A stretch of 64,000 nt of DNA from Dendrolimus kikuchii (taxonomy: Eukaryota; Arthropoda; Insecta; Lepidoptera; Lasiocampidae). The translations under genes and the position numbers were made by a program. Under the pieces are notes generated by a model, which worked only from the letters and a program-made list of their open reading frames with translations, did no database searches and had not been told where the DNA came from. The stretch covers positions 4,595,501 to 4,659,500 of the forward strand of contig CM034392.1 in assembly GCA_019925095.2 (NCBI GenBank), in the 5' to 3' direction. Below, in pieces: positions 34,345-45,395 of this stretch. The stretch's first letter is position 1. Every line of letters begins with the position of its first letter.

Positions 34345-34705
34345 TTATTATCATTTCTCTCTCTCTCTTTTCTTTCACCATATCCCAATTACTTGGGGTC
34401 CGCACAATATGTCTTTTTCTTCTACACTCTTCTATTCTGGCATACCTCTTCTGTCACACCGCATATCATCATGTCATCCTTCAAACAATCCATCCATTTT
34501 TTTTTGGTCTACCTTTAAATTTGTACCCATCGATCTTGTAGTATAACATTCTTTTTGTCACGTGACTTTCATCCCTCCTCATTATATGCCCATACCAACT
34601 TAATCTTCTTCTTCTTCTTTCGAAGATCCCCTTATGTACTCATTTCTCACCTTATCCATTCTTGTAACACCACACATTTATTATCATTTCTATCAACAAG
34701 ATTAG
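34345..34705 (-). pseudogene. RTE-C reverse transcriptase C-terminus
   Basis: The minus strand encodes pieces such as KLVWYGHIMRRDESHVTK, YKIDGYKFKGRPKKKWMDCL and ICGVTEEVCQNRRVWKKKTY, the C-terminal pattern of RTE-like elements. The frames are broken. Distinct from RTE-A and RTE-B in sequence. Confidence 0.6.
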
Positions 34706-35754
34706 TTGAAATGATATAATAATAATAGCATAGCCCATAAACGTCCCACAGCTGGGCTCGGACCTCTCAATTTATATGGTATAGAAAAGTGTACCGGCCA
34801 CGCTTATCCAAGGCCGACCTGACACATCAGTTATCTCGATGCGCAGATTTCATCAAGATGTTTTTCTGTCAATGTCAGTATGTGGTAATTGTAACAATAC
34901 AACAACAATACAAAACTTGCTCGCTAGTAATTAATTCACTCAATACGACCCCCACTAGGTCCTCGGTAATATCCAATTAAGTTTCGGTATCATAAATCGA
35001 ATGTAAATAATGATATACTAGTTGTCCGCCTGGCGCCACTCGAGTCGATCGAGGCAATCTTCTAGAGTGCTACTATAAGTTATCGCCTCACTTGTCAATA
35101 CTCTCAAACGATAAGCGTTGCTAATATCCGGGTTGGAGTCGAGTTATTGATATCTGTTGCCTTGTAATTTAAGGGAAATTTTCAAGTAGGAATTGATACA
35201 CATTCTATTTTGAAGTATGTTTCATATAAATTGAATCGAAGGTGATACATTTTCTTAGGTTTTTATTACACATAATTAAAGGTACATTTTTGAACGATTT
35301 TACAGCATGGCCACGAACTTGGGCTTAACGACCGGCGATGAGGCGAGCCACACGACTGTGGACTTGTGGCACACTTCACTTTAATACTTTTGTTTTTATC
35401 CCCCGTCGTGCGGCAGTTAACTGTCGCTCGTAGCTACAGGGTCGTGGACAGACTGTTAGACTCAACCTTTAATTTATTTTGATATTTCAGTCCCTTTTTA
35501 GTAGGTACCACTAATCACAGAATGAACTTAATAAGTCAAATTTCAAATGAAGTCAAATTAAATAGATAAGAAACAAAATAAAAATCGCTTTTCTAAAAGG
35601 TAATTGTAATTTTAATTAATTTATATCCATAAGAGTAAATGTAAGTAAGACAAATGGTTGGATTGTATGAAGTCATATTTAGATAATTTCGGAAGTGTAC
35701 CTAAATAATCCAGGTCCTTTGGCAGACTGCTAGATAAATATGAAGACGCTAGAC
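34706..35754. other. Intergenic DNA, nothing recognised
   Basis: No feature recognised. Confidence 0.45.
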
Positions 35755-35925
35755 GTGTTTCTGGGAACTTTCTTGAAGCTTCTTCTTAATCAACAGCTAT
35801 AACACGCCGTGTAGCAGTGTACATAGAATACAAAGTAAGCTTCATATTCTACTTATATGTGTATGACCTTCAAAATAATGCTCGCCAGTGGAACTTAATT
35901 TAGTTTGAATGAAACTCTTTAATTT
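35755..35925 (+). mobile_element. Family F LINE-type 3' UTR fragment
   Basis: AGCAGTGTACATAGAATACA, TATGTGTATGACCTTCAAAA and GCTCGCCAGTGGAACTTAAT follow the same order as the copy at 41485-41665. Confidence 0.6.
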
Positions 35926-36060
35926 AATTAGATCACCCAGGGGCTAAGTTTTATCTTGCCGGCCAACAAATATAAACGCATTTCTTAAATAGAACTCAGC
36001 AGTAATTATATTTTTTCTACTATACCAAAGTGCTAAATCAGTTCTCTGAGATTATTATTA

Positions 36061-36370
36061 TTTTTTTATTGCAGGACTTCAGAAGACAGGCAGACGGCCC
36101 ACTTGATGGAAAGCGGTTACCATAGCTTATGGACATTTGTAACACCAAAGGTGCTACAAATGCGCTGCTGCTCTCTTAAGGGAGACTGGAACCTGGTCAC
36201 TAATGCCGGAACACAACACTAGATTGTTATGGCGGCATACTCAAAGACCAGGGGTGGTAGCCATGCAGTCGGGTAAATACCCTACCACCTGGCTGTGGGT
36301 TGTTTAGTCGCCTCTTACGACAGGCCGCCCGGCCGCAGGAAATTGTATTCTTTCTCCGTTCGTGCACGGA
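36061..36370 (-). mobile_element. Family A retroposon, near full length
   Basis: Plus strand: T run, ATTGCAGGACTTCAGAAGAC ... TTTCTCCGTTCGTGCACGGA. Confidence 0.8.
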
Positions 36371-36488
36371 TAATATATATTATATGTCAGGTTTGAATAT
36401 TCAGCCTCAAAGTAGTGGCGTAGATGTAAAGCAGGTTTATTTTGTCAAAAGTGTTATATAAAATAATGTAATGGTAGTCAATTGCGTT

Positions 36489-36652
36489 CGAGAGAGAGAG
36501 AGAGAGAGGGAGAGATAGAGATAGAGAGAGAGAGAGAGAGAGAGCTAACTAACACTTTATTGCACACCCAAATATACAATTACAAAAACTGACCATATTT
36601 GCAATACAATAGGCAGCCTTATCGCTCAAAGCGATCTCTTTCACGCAACTTA
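36489..36652 (-). mobile_element. Family D LINE 3' end with (GA)n in place of (TATC)n
   Basis: The (GA)n run at 36489-36543 is followed by AACACTTTATTGCACACCCA and CAGCCTTATCGCTCAAAGCG, which is family D on the minus strand. Its microsatellite tail seems to have expanded as GA/TC. Confidence 0.65.
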
Positions 36653-37082
36653 AATCAATCAAATTTGAGTCAGGCGATTACAGGTGGTGCAGAAAAAAGG
36701 CAATAGACACATAAATACGTATGGACCTCCTTTGAACCTAAAAACATTGGTCATTTATAAATGCAATCAAGGAACACAAATAGCATAAATCTTCAAAATC
36801 AATATCAAGCTTTTCAAAACAAAAAAAAACATTTGGCAAGCCCGTTCGCTATTTCATTAAAAAAAAACTGACACTATGGTGTCACATCCGGCCGCGATGA
36901 AATATGGCGTCGGGCGCATTTCCGGGGCGCACGTGCCCGTACCGATAATGGGTTCACCTTGCATTTTATGGCGTTATGGCGCATCATTGTTTTTATAGTC
37001 ACCCCATAATATAGCTTTGTCTGTTTTTTATAGAATTCATATAAAGTTCACGCACATATTTGGAAAGTTTCATTATTGTTAT
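36653..37082. other. Intergenic DNA with a GC-rich patch
   Basis: A GC-rich patch at 36890-36970 (GGCGTCGGGCGCATTTCCGG) stands out in AT-rich DNA; no coding evidence. Confidence 0.4.
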
Positions 37083-37193
37083 ATATAAAATTTTTCTGTT
37101 CGTGTGTGTGTCACTAAACTCCTCCTAGACGGTTGGACCGACTTGTTCAAAGGGATTTGAGAATGGTTTATATTCACAATTGGAAGGAAGGTA
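37083..37193 (+). mobile_element. Helitron-like 5' part, cut off by a family A insertion
   Basis: TATATATAAAATTTTTCTGT, CTAAACTCCTCCTAGACGGT, TGGACCGACTTG and ATTCACAATTGGAAGG match the left part of the CTAG-terminated elements. The sequence stops at the family A copy beginning 37194 and does not resume after it. Confidence 0.5.
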
Positions 37194-37459
37194 TTTTTAT
37201 TTTATTGCAGGAGTTCAGCAGACAGGCAGACGGCGCACTTCATGGAAAGCGGTTACCATCGCCTATGGACTTTTGCAACACCAAAGGTGCTACAAATGCG
37301 CTGCTGCTCTCTTAAGGGAGACTGGAACCTGGTCACTAATGCCGGAACACAACACAGTCGAGCAAATACCCTACCACCTGGCTGTGGGTTGTTTAGTCGC
37401 CTCTTACGACAGGCCGCCAGGCCGCAGGACATTGTATTCTTTCTCCGTTCCTGCACGGA
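37194..37459 (-). mobile_element. Family A retroposon with an internal deletion
   Basis: Plus strand TTTATTGCAGGAGTTCAGCA ... TTCTCCGTTCCTGCACGGA. About 45 bases around the AACTCAAGGTTGTTATGGCG block are deleted. Confidence 0.8.
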
Positions 37460-38193
37460 TATAAGTTACGAGTTGAAGAATTTTAGTATTAAAAATTATG
37501 CTTAAAACTATTACTTTATTATTTTAATATTGTTTAATGTCATTAGTTTCATACCAAGTACCTGCCTATAAAAATATATAAAATGTATTAGTTTCTTTAT
37601 GCTAACCGTACACTACTACAAACGCAAAAACTAATTTATCTGTAAGGTCCACGATTATCGATACCAAATTGCTCAGATTAGTGTGAATCACAGTATGGTC
37701 ATTCCCATATTGTGAATCAATAATCTTGCAACAATTAACGTTTGACGTGATAAACTCTAAGTTAAAAACAAAAAGTCTCTACATAAAGAAACATCGTTAT
37801 GATTTTCAAGATCAGCATACCTCACATGTATGGTTCGGTCAACACTAATCTTCATTTTTTTTTTCGCGATATCATCATATCATCTTACAGCTACATGTGT
37901 GGTAAACCTTACTGTAAAATTTCATCGATATAGACTTCCAGTACTTTACAAGAAAGGTTTATTTAAAATATAAACGGTTAAACTAAGCAGATTTGTAATC
38001 AGATAAAAACAGGACTCCACTATGATCTATTATAATTTTAAAGATATTGCAATAAGGTCATGGCGATTAACAAATTCGTATGTTTCACTTCATGCCTGTA
38101 TTCAAATGTGATAATGAAATAAATCGATAAGACTATAATAATATGAAATTAAACTCTTATATTAAGACCATAGAAGAACAATACTAGAATACG

Positions 38194-38194
<1 letters not shown>
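37460..38194. other. AT-rich intergenic DNA, nothing recognised
   Basis: No feature recognised. Confidence 0.45.

Positions 38195-38273
<79 letters not shown>
38195..38273. repeat. (TA)n microsatellite, about 79 bp
   Basis: Uninterrupted TA dinucleotides. The open frames that read as IYIYIY are artefacts of this tract. Confidence 0.95.
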
Positions 38274-38276
<3 letters not shown>

Positions 38277-38495
38277 AGCGCGGACCATCGGACGCGAAAA
38301 CTTTCATTGCCGCCTGCGCGGTGTATCGTGATCGAGTGAGTATTGGGATGCAAAAACGTATGTATCGCGGGCCCCTCCCCGAACGCGGGCGGAGCGAGCC
38401 GAATGTCAACGGCGAGGACGACACGGCCGAGCCGAGCCGACGCTTTACGAATGCGCACCACGGTTGCCGCGGCGATTTACGGGTCCGCGCGCTAC
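38274..38495. mobile_element. GC-rich cassette with short inverted ends inside TA repeats
   Basis: This 222-bp block begins GTAAGCGCGGACC and ends GGGTCCGCGCGCTAC, so the ends are inverted versions of GTAGCGCGGACC. It sits between a (TA)n array (38195-38273) and another at 38496-38516. The interior is very GC-rich (GGGCCCCTCCCCGAACGCGG) in an otherwise AT-rich window. It may be a MITE that inserts into TA. No second copy is in this window. Confidence 0.5.
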
Positions 38496-38517
38496 ATATA
38501 TATATATATATATATAG

Positions 38518-38581
38518 GTGGCGCTGAAATCGAGTTCTAAATTTAAATTTTTAGAGCAGGACGTCTGCTGGGCCATCTAGT
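38518..38581 (+). mobile_element. Helitron-like 3' end
   Basis: GTGGCGCTGAAATCGAGTTC followed by GACGTCTGCTGGGCCATCTAGT is the 3' terminus of the CTAG family. Confidence 0.55.
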
Positions 38582-39593
38582 TTTTGTATATGTTTTTTTT
38601 TCTGTTTTTATTACAATGGAGCAATTGCTCAATAGCATGCTTTAGTGCTAGCAATGAGCATACGTAACAGTACTGTAACGCGGTCCTTTTGCTTGACATC
38701 ATACATCCACTTCAGTGCATTCATCTCCGTGATAATTAACCTTGTTTGTGTCGCACAGCTACTGTACGTGTAAGTATTATTATAATAAATGCTTTTCATG
38801 TCTTCTTTAATGTTTAAAACTAATATTATAATGGTTAAAGTGCAGTTAAATAAAAGAGTTAATATTGGTCCATTGACATAATAATAACGGTTTGCGTCTA
38901 TGCGGCAGACACACTGGCGTCGAAGCTCGTATTCAGCTTCCTAGTTTCCAAACAAAGTTATTACGTGGTCTACTGCCGTGTTATGTAAGGTTTATTATCA
39001 TTTTTCTTCTATGAGTACATGTGAATACGTAGCTAAATAGTTTGAGCTGTGTTTATATTTTAAGCATTTTATTTTTAGATGGGTTCTTTTGGTGAATACT
39101 TAATGAGTAACTGGTATTTTGCCGTGTGGTTTTATTTTAATAAGACGTACAATTTTAACCAAATGTCGTTTTGGTACTATGCCAAAAGGAAGGTTTGCAC
39201 TGAAAATAAGTGATGTGTCTTATATCATTCCGACACAACAATAAGCTGAGTGCAAACCTTGTATGCTGGAAATGCGGCGTACAAATTCTCAAGATATGCT
39301 TTTATTTTTAGGACACATTATAAGCAATGTAAGTATGTATATCGTATATTTTTTCAAATTAACTTTTTCTCTCTCTCTTTCTGTTGAATATTTTTGTGTA
39401 TGTTTTTGCCCAATTCTTGTCAAAAAAAAAAATTTAATGTCTTTTTCTGAAATGATCACACGCTAGTTTTAAAATATAGAGAGAATATGGTTTTTCAACT
39501 ACCACTGAAAAAATCATCCTTCAATGAAATTTAAGACGAGCAACAAATTTTTATTTATTTCATATTTCACAACACGTACCTGCTTATACTGAA
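38582..39593. other. Intergenic DNA, nothing recognised
   Basis: A short inverted pair (AAGGTTTGCACT at 39191 and AGTGCAAACCTT at 39250) may mark a small hairpin. Nothing else is recognised. Confidence 0.4.
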
Positions 39594-39794
39594 CTAGCGG
39601 CCCGGCGCGGTTTCACGCGCGCTTTATCCCGCCCCCGTAGTATATAGCGTCATGTTATATAGCCTACGACACTCCCTGTTAACGTAGCTTTCTAACAGTA
39701 AAAGTATTTTTAAAATCGGTTTAGTAGATCCAGAGATTACTTTTTACAACGTCACAAACTCACAAACTTTACATCTTTATAATATTAGTATAGA
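39594..39794 (-). mobile_element. Complete small Helitron-like element, A^T insertion
   Basis: On the minus strand it starts TCTATACTAATATTATAAAG and ends with CGGGCCGCTAG. The base before it is A and the base after it is T. A 5' TC, a 3' CTAG (CTRR) and insertion between A and T without duplication are the hallmarks of Helitrons. It is 201 bp and non-coding, hence non-autonomous. A second copy, interrupted, lies at 43628-44147. Confidence 0.8.
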
Positions 39795-40904
39795 TTACGT
39801 CCATATATAGCCAATAGTTTTAGATAGATTAACATAACGACTTTATAAGGCTCCTTATTGCCTACGGTACCCTAGAAAATAAAAATAAAGCATGCAAAAT
39901 GTATTCAACCAGAGCCAAGTGCCTCCGGAAAAAGACGAGTTGGATGTGATCCAATAAACTGTTGTAATAACATGTCAATAACCGCTGAAGGACGACAGTC
40001 GTCCGGCCTTAACCCTACCATTCATGTTTACTCCAAACCCTTATTCGTTGAGGTTTATGTATGAACACGATACGTATCCACGTTTATGTCCAATTCAAAT
40101 CAAATCAATAGTATAGTTTAGTTTATATATTTCATTAATTGTGAGATCAGCAATGATAGTAATTTTAGCAAAATAAGTAGTACCAATTTTGAAATCAAAT
40201 TTACATTTAAAATTTCATATTTACATTATTTATGGTTACCTACTGGTCCCAAATTAGAAGCCTGTATTTTGAAGATCAATGCCCATGTTTATAGCCACAG
40301 CGGGCAGATGTGTGTGTTTGGGTGGGTGTGTGTGTGTGCAGGTGGGTGTGTGTGTGTGTTTACGCATTTTCGTTTCACACTATTCATTCAAATCAAAATC
40401 AATGTATTGTCAAGAAGTTAGATGTTATCTTGTTTGTGAGTCTGTGCGTATGTATGTATGTATGTGTGTGCATATGATGGATATTCTGATATATATAATA
40501 AGGTTGATTTATATGACACTATATAATAAGTTTTTAGTTTTTCCATTGTCCACTTCATACAAGGGATACAATTATAGTTTGTTTTAAATAGGAGTGTAAA
40601 GGAGAAATTACGTAAAATAGAGATATAAATATTATTATTCATTAGCAACAGTATTAAATATATTTTTATATAATTAAAATTAATATTTATTTCCTAGGAA
40701 AGTTTACGATAACACTACAAGTACGTTTTATGGATTTGTCAGTCATACCATAGCCATAGATTTTAGTGTCAGCCTGTTGTAACACTTACACATCAGCTTA
40801 GAATATTGCCTAAGCTGTATATACCCTTGGGTCTACAATGTAACATACTGTTACACTAATATTTCTATTTATATTTATATTATTTATTTACTAATACTTG
40901 TATT
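39795..40904. other. Intergenic DNA with a (GT)n-rich tract
   Basis: An interrupted (GT)n run lies at 40303-40360. No gene recognised. Confidence 0.45.
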
Positions 40905-41450
40905 TATATTCGTAATAATTTGAGTGCCTACAAGCAGTATAAGGATATACACAATTTCAACACCAGGCATTGTAATAGACTGATATTTCCATCTTTTAGA
41001 TTACAAAAAGTACTGTCCTCTTTCTTGGGGGTTGGTATACGCTTCTTCAATAAGATTCCGAGTGAAATGTTAGATCTGCCTTTCACTAAATTTAAAACTA
41101 AATTAAAAAGCATCTTGCTAAAAAGGGGATACTACACTATTGAAGAATACTTAAATGACAAAAATTCATTTACATAGCAGCTCGCTCCAACCTCTTATAC
41201 TAAATTTTGTATAACGTTTTTATTTATTTTTTTATCTTGCCATGCTTGTAAGGAATTTGTGGAGACATATTGCAGCATAACATTTTAGCACGTCATGTCA
41301 TTATTATAACTATAATATTATTTTTCTTTCCTTTTATTGTCTTGGTCTTATTGAGTATGCATTGTTTGCTACAACTCCATTAATTCTTCAAAAAGTAATT
41401 CTGTGACATACTTCTGTACAAAACTTATAAAAAAAAAGAATTTGAGAAAT
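40905..41450 (+). pseudogene. Jockey/CR1-like LINE C-terminus and 3' UTR
   Basis: An 85-codon frame (40920-41177) encodes NTRHCNRLIFPSFRLQKVLS, FLGVGIRFFNKIPSEM and RGYYTIEEYLNDKNSFT then a stop. This is the conserved end of Jockey/CR1-type ORF2 proteins. The 3' UTR follows and recurs at 12590-12890 on the minus strand. Everything upstream of the C-terminus is absent, so it is a 5'-truncated copy; the small frame is intact. Confidence 0.75.
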
Positions 41451-41484
41451 AAATAGAATATGAAATATAAAGAAAAACAATATT

Positions 41485-41665
41485 TAGCTAGACATGTTGC
41501 TGGGGAGTCTCTTGCCGCTTCTTCTCCTTTACAGCATCAACACGTTACGAAGCGGTGTACATAGAATAGGAAGTAAAAAATAAATTTTATCTTACGTGTA
41601 TGACCTTCAAAAAGTGTTCTCCAGTGGAACTTATTTTGAATATAAACTTTTGAATTTTGTTTTTT
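41485..41665 (+). mobile_element. Family F LINE-type 3' UTR fragment
   Basis: GCTAGACATGTTGCTGGGGA, CGAAGCGGTGTACATAGAAT and TTCTCCAGTGGAACTTATTT give the best-preserved copy of family F here. Confidence 0.6.
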
Positions 41666-42084
41666 TTATTTTATTTTGAATCTTATAATAATAATAATTT
41701 ATTGTAAAACGCCAGATAGTGAAGTAAACATTTTGAAAATTGATTTATATAGATGTATACAAAATTTTATCAAAATCAGTACCGTGGTTTTTCCGTGGAA
41801 GCATTACAGACAAAGAGAGGTACTTTCGCATTTATAATATAAATATATTGAAATACTATCATTGAGTGTCATTACGGAAGCACTACCCGTAAAATCCATT
41901 TATCAATCAAGCATACACACGTTACGAGATCTTATATATACATAATATACAGCCAGAATAACACTACATCTGCATAGTATATGACGGATTTGCATAATAT
42001 GAGTACTAGGAACTATATTGCTTTGAATATTTGGCATGTATAGGAATTATTATTCTGGTAATTTCTCGATAGGCATAACTTGTT

Positions 42085-42315
42085 TTTTTTTTAACAACTA
42101 CGGACTCGAGTTCCGTACCCTTTTTTACAAATTAATTTCTATGGAAGTTTGTAGAGTTCACACACGCTTATTGTTTATTTTTGTTACTGAGCGTGACATT
42201 AATTTAGTGGTTTTTATGTTCTGGTGTACCTTAAGAATAACTTATAATATTATTTTTTTCTAATTTTAATACTAAACTTATACTAATGTAGAGTGTATCT
42301 GTTACTATTTACTTA
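42085..42315 (+). repeat. Dispersed repeat, inverted partner at 52590-52815
   Basis: CTACGGACTCGAGTTCCGTA, AGCGTGACATTAATTTAGTG and AATGTAGAGTGTATCTGTTA all recur in inverse order and orientation near 52.6-52.8 kb. No reading frame. Confidence 0.75.
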
Positions 42316-42530
42316 CTTGCTGGCATAACTAGTTTAATGGCTATCGTTTTATCCATAGTAAATTCTTTGTATAGTATAATTTATGGTTTTGTGTTATAGA
42401 AAACTAGACTCTATCGTTTTGATATACAGTAATTTTCGCGTGTTTAACCTTGGCCTTTTCAATTTCTTCCTATCGAAATTAGGCTGTATCATGTTTTGTC
42501 ATTTAAAACAATATTCCTTAGACTAAATCA

Positions 42531-42759
42531 CCACCAAAGGTGCTACAAATGCGCTGCTGCTCTCTTAAGGGAGACTGGAACCTGGTCACTAATGCCGGAA
42601 CACAACTCAAGGTTGTTGTGGCGACATACTTTAGACCAGGGGTGGTAGCCGTCCAGTCGGGCAAATGCCCTACCACCTGGTTGTGGGTTGTTTAGTCGCC
42701 TCTTACGACAGGCCGCCCGGCCGCAGGAAATTGTATTCTTTCTCCGTTCCTGCACGGAT
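42531..42759 (-). mobile_element. Family A retroposon lacking its 3' end
   Basis: Plus strand from CCACCAAAGGTGCTACAAAT to TTTCTCCGTTCCTGCACGGA. The A-tailed 3' part is missing, which is unusual for a retroposon and suggests later deletion. Confidence 0.75.
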
Positions 42760-42914
42760 AAAAATATAAGTGCAAGTGCAAGATGCAACCTGCACATCGA
42801 GATATAAGTATATATATCTATATAATAAATAAAATTTCTGCGTATATATATATATATATATATATCATTTATGTATTTATTATTAAAATGTAAGTAGTTT
42901 CTACTATATGTTAC

Positions 42915-43228
42915 GTATACCATTATCGCCATTATCATCTCAATTCATTCCTGGGGTTGTCTGGAATGGATCGCTTTTTAGCGATAAGACCGCCCTTTGT
43001 ACATAACTAGATATCATTTTAGTCTTTAAGTTCATGTTTGTATTAGTGTACAATAAAGAGTTATCTATCTATCTTATAGATAGATAACACTTTATTGTAC
43101 ATCAATACAAAAATTAACTTACAGACTAGAACTATGTTTAATTATGCACAAAGGGCGGTCTTATCGCTAAAAAGCGATCTCTTCTAGACAACCCCAAAAT
43201 TGAGATGATAATGGTGATGGTGGTATAC
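42915..43228. repeat. 314-bp near-perfect palindrome built from two family D copies plus flank
   Basis: The left arm holds GTATACC, CCATTATCATCTCAATT and a family D copy (GGTTGTCTGGAATGGATCGC to GAGTTATCTATCTATCTT). The right arm holds the same items inverted, ending GGTATAC at 43228. Because the host-like flank is inverted along with the repeat, this is an inverted duplication and not two independent insertions. Confidence 0.8.
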
Positions 43229-43235
43229 ACAAACT

Positions 43236-43515
43236 TTTATTTTTCATTGCTGAAGCACAGCAGACAGGCTGACGGCCCAACGGTGATAGAAAGTGGTTAC
43301 CAAAGGTACTGCCAACGTGGTACCGGATTTGAAAGAAAAGTTGGAACCTGGCCACTAATACCGGAACACAAAGTTGTTATGGCGGCGTACTCTACTAGAC
43401 CAGGGGTGTCAGCCATCCAGTCGGGCAAATGCCCTACCATCTGGCTGTGGGTTGTTTTGTCACCTCTTTTACGACAGGCCGTCTGGCCGCGGGAATTAGT
43501 ATTCCTTTCCGTTTC
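43236..43515 (-). mobile_element. Family A retroposon, diverged
   Basis: Plus strand GCACAGCAGACAGGCTGACG, GAAAGTGGTTACC and GCCCTACCATCTGGCTGTGG match family A with several indels; the 5' end is degraded. Confidence 0.7.
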
Positions 43516-43627
43516 TCTAAGGCGAAAGAAGAGAAAGCCAGAAAAGAGAAACTGTAGTACCACTACTTCCATTATAGTAATAAATACACACATGTTATAA
43601 ATATATACAGATATTAAATATATTAAA

Positions 43628-44147
43628 TCTATTCTCATATTATAAAGAGGTAAAGTCTGTGAGTTTGTGACGTTGTAGGAGGTAATCTCTGGATCTACTA
43701 AACCGATTTAAAAAAAAAAAAAAATTGCAGGAGTACAGCAGACGGCCCACTTCATGGAAAGCGGTTACCATCGCCAATAGACATTTGCAACACCAAAGTT
43801 GCTACAAATGCGCTGCTGCTCTCTTAAGGGAGACTGGAACCTGGTCACTAATGCCGGAACACATCTCAAGGTTGTTATGGCGACATATTTTAGACCAGGG
43901 GTGGTAGCCATCCATTCGGGCAAATGCCCTACCACCTGGCTGTGGGTTGTTTTGTCGCCTCTTACGACAGGCCGCCCGGCCGCAGGAAATTGTATTCTTT
44001 CTCCGTTCCTGCACGGATAAAATTCGATTTAAAAAATTCTCGAAATTACTGTTCGAAAGCTACGTTAACAGGGAGTGTCATAGGCTATATAACATGACGC
44101 TATATACCACGGGAGCGGGACAGAGCGCGGGTGAAACCGTAGTGCTT
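43628..44147 (+). mobile_element. Helitron-like element interrupted by a family A retroposon
   Basis: The left part (TCTATTCTCATATTATAAAG to CTACTAAACCGATTTAAAAA) and right part (AAAGCTACGTTAACAGGGAG, ATATAACATGACGCTATATA, GGGTGAAACCG) together match the 201-bp element at 39594-39794. A family A copy lies between them at 43720-44017. The 3' terminus is mutated (GCTTAAT instead of GCTAGT). Confidence 0.75.
43720..44017 (-). mobile_element. Family A retroposon nested in a Helitron-like element
   Basis: A near full-length copy flanked by CGATTTAAAAAA on both sides (43704-43715 and 44025-44036). The plus-strand left edge is an A run instead of the T run seen in other minus-strand copies, so the poly(A) tail appears to be missing and the A run belongs to the target. 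Confidence 0.8.
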
Positions 44148-44439
44148 AATATACAAACCATACGAATACATATCTATACAAAGTATATAAATATTTATAG
44201 ATAAATAATGGATATATACATACGTTTAAATATCATCATATTCCAACGACAGGTAATATTTTCTGGTCATTTTTTAAAGGTCAACCAATAACGTAATGCT
44301 GTGAGAAAACTTGGCTGCGAGCTCGTCCTCTTCGCACATTTCTTTTTTCTTATACGAGAATAGAGAAAAGCATTAGTTTATGTTGGCGACCTAAAAGTAG
44401 TAAAAATTATGATTATGTCATGTTTTCCCTATTTTCCAA

Positions 44440-44632
44440 ATATCAAAACACGCCAGATGCATATCGGCGCACAATCGTACGCAAACAACATCAAACAGAT
44501 GTCTTTGACCAGAGGTGGGCAAGTGAGTGGGGGAACGCGGCGGGCGTTATCGGCGGCGCGTCAATCAATGCTTCCGGGCCGCGTGGGGACTTTACAGTAC
44601 CGCCGATGTCAGAACCGTTTGATGTGGTAATT
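44440..44632 (+). other. GC-rich, exon-like open segment of unknown nature
   Basis: One frame reads TVRKQHQTDVF-like then RWASEWGNAAGVIGGASINA and SGPRGDFTVPPMSEPFDV, followed by GTAATTTTG, which could be a splice donor. Composition is much more GC-rich than the flanks, with G or C at many third positions. I recognise no family, no matching acceptor is certain, and a family A fragment begins just after it. It could be a host exon, a decayed exon or an element. Confidence 0.25.
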
Positions 44633-44640
44633 TTGTTAGG

Positions 44641-44785
44641 TCTTTTTTATTGCCGGAGTAACGCAAACAGGCTGCGGTACACCTGATGGAAAGCGGTTAC
44701 CGTCGCCTATGGACATTTGCACCACACCACAAAACCAAATGTGCTGTCATACTTGTAGGGGGACTGGAATCTGGCCATAATAATT
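44641..44785 (-). mobile_element. Family A retroposon, 3' part only, diverged
   Basis: TTTTTTATTGCCGGAGTAAC and GATGGAAAGCGGTTACCGTC then GCCTATGGACATTTGCACCA match the 3' part of family A. Confidence 0.65.
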
Positions 44786-45242
44786 TTACAGTGTTTCCAA
44801 AACATGACAGAGTCACATTAGTATAGGCTGCTACTATGTAAAGTCCAAGTCCCTCCATATATTACAGATTACTGCTCCCAATTCTGAGTTGACTTAGCCC
44901 TGTAATAGCTGCTCCCATTTATCTCCACAGAACGACGTTAGGTTTGGATTGTGGTTCAATTTACTGTATCAAAAAGTTTAGAACCATTGACCCTGGAGAG
45001 ATGTCGCTAAGTAGTCCATATTATGAAACAAAATTAAATGATTTTTAATAAGTGTTTGTTCAATATTTGGTTGCCTTTATAAAAACAAATATGTTTTAAA
45101 TAATAAAAAGAAGAAAAGGAACAAAAGTATTTATTAAGAATACAAAGAATTATAAAGTATTAAACTATTAAATTAATAACCTCAGTCGTTTTGACGTCAG
45201 CGGTATTTTAAATTAATTTTTTAGCATGATGTGCATGTTGTT
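44786..45242. other. Intergenic DNA, nothing recognised
   Basis: No feature recognised. Confidence 0.45.
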
Positions 45243-45395
45243 ACAATTACCACGTGCTAACAACGGTGAAGGAAAACATCGTGATGCAACCTGTAAATCG
45301 AGATAACCGACATGTCAAACCTGCCAAGCCGCCTTGGACGAACGTGATGGGTATACTGTGTGTTCCTCCTATAATGGGAGGCTCGAGCCCAGCAG
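45243..45395 (+). mobile_element. SINE tail joined to a Penelope-like element
   Basis: ACAATTACCACGTGCTAACA to GGCTCGAGCCCAGCAGTGGG matches the SINE at 13940-14110. It runs straight into Penelope-like coding sequence without a gap. Confidence 0.7.

Noticed and set aside
38162..38540. Open frames with long IYIYIY runs on both strands
   Set aside because: They are translations of the (TA)n arrays and the GC-rich cassette between them; no coding evidence.
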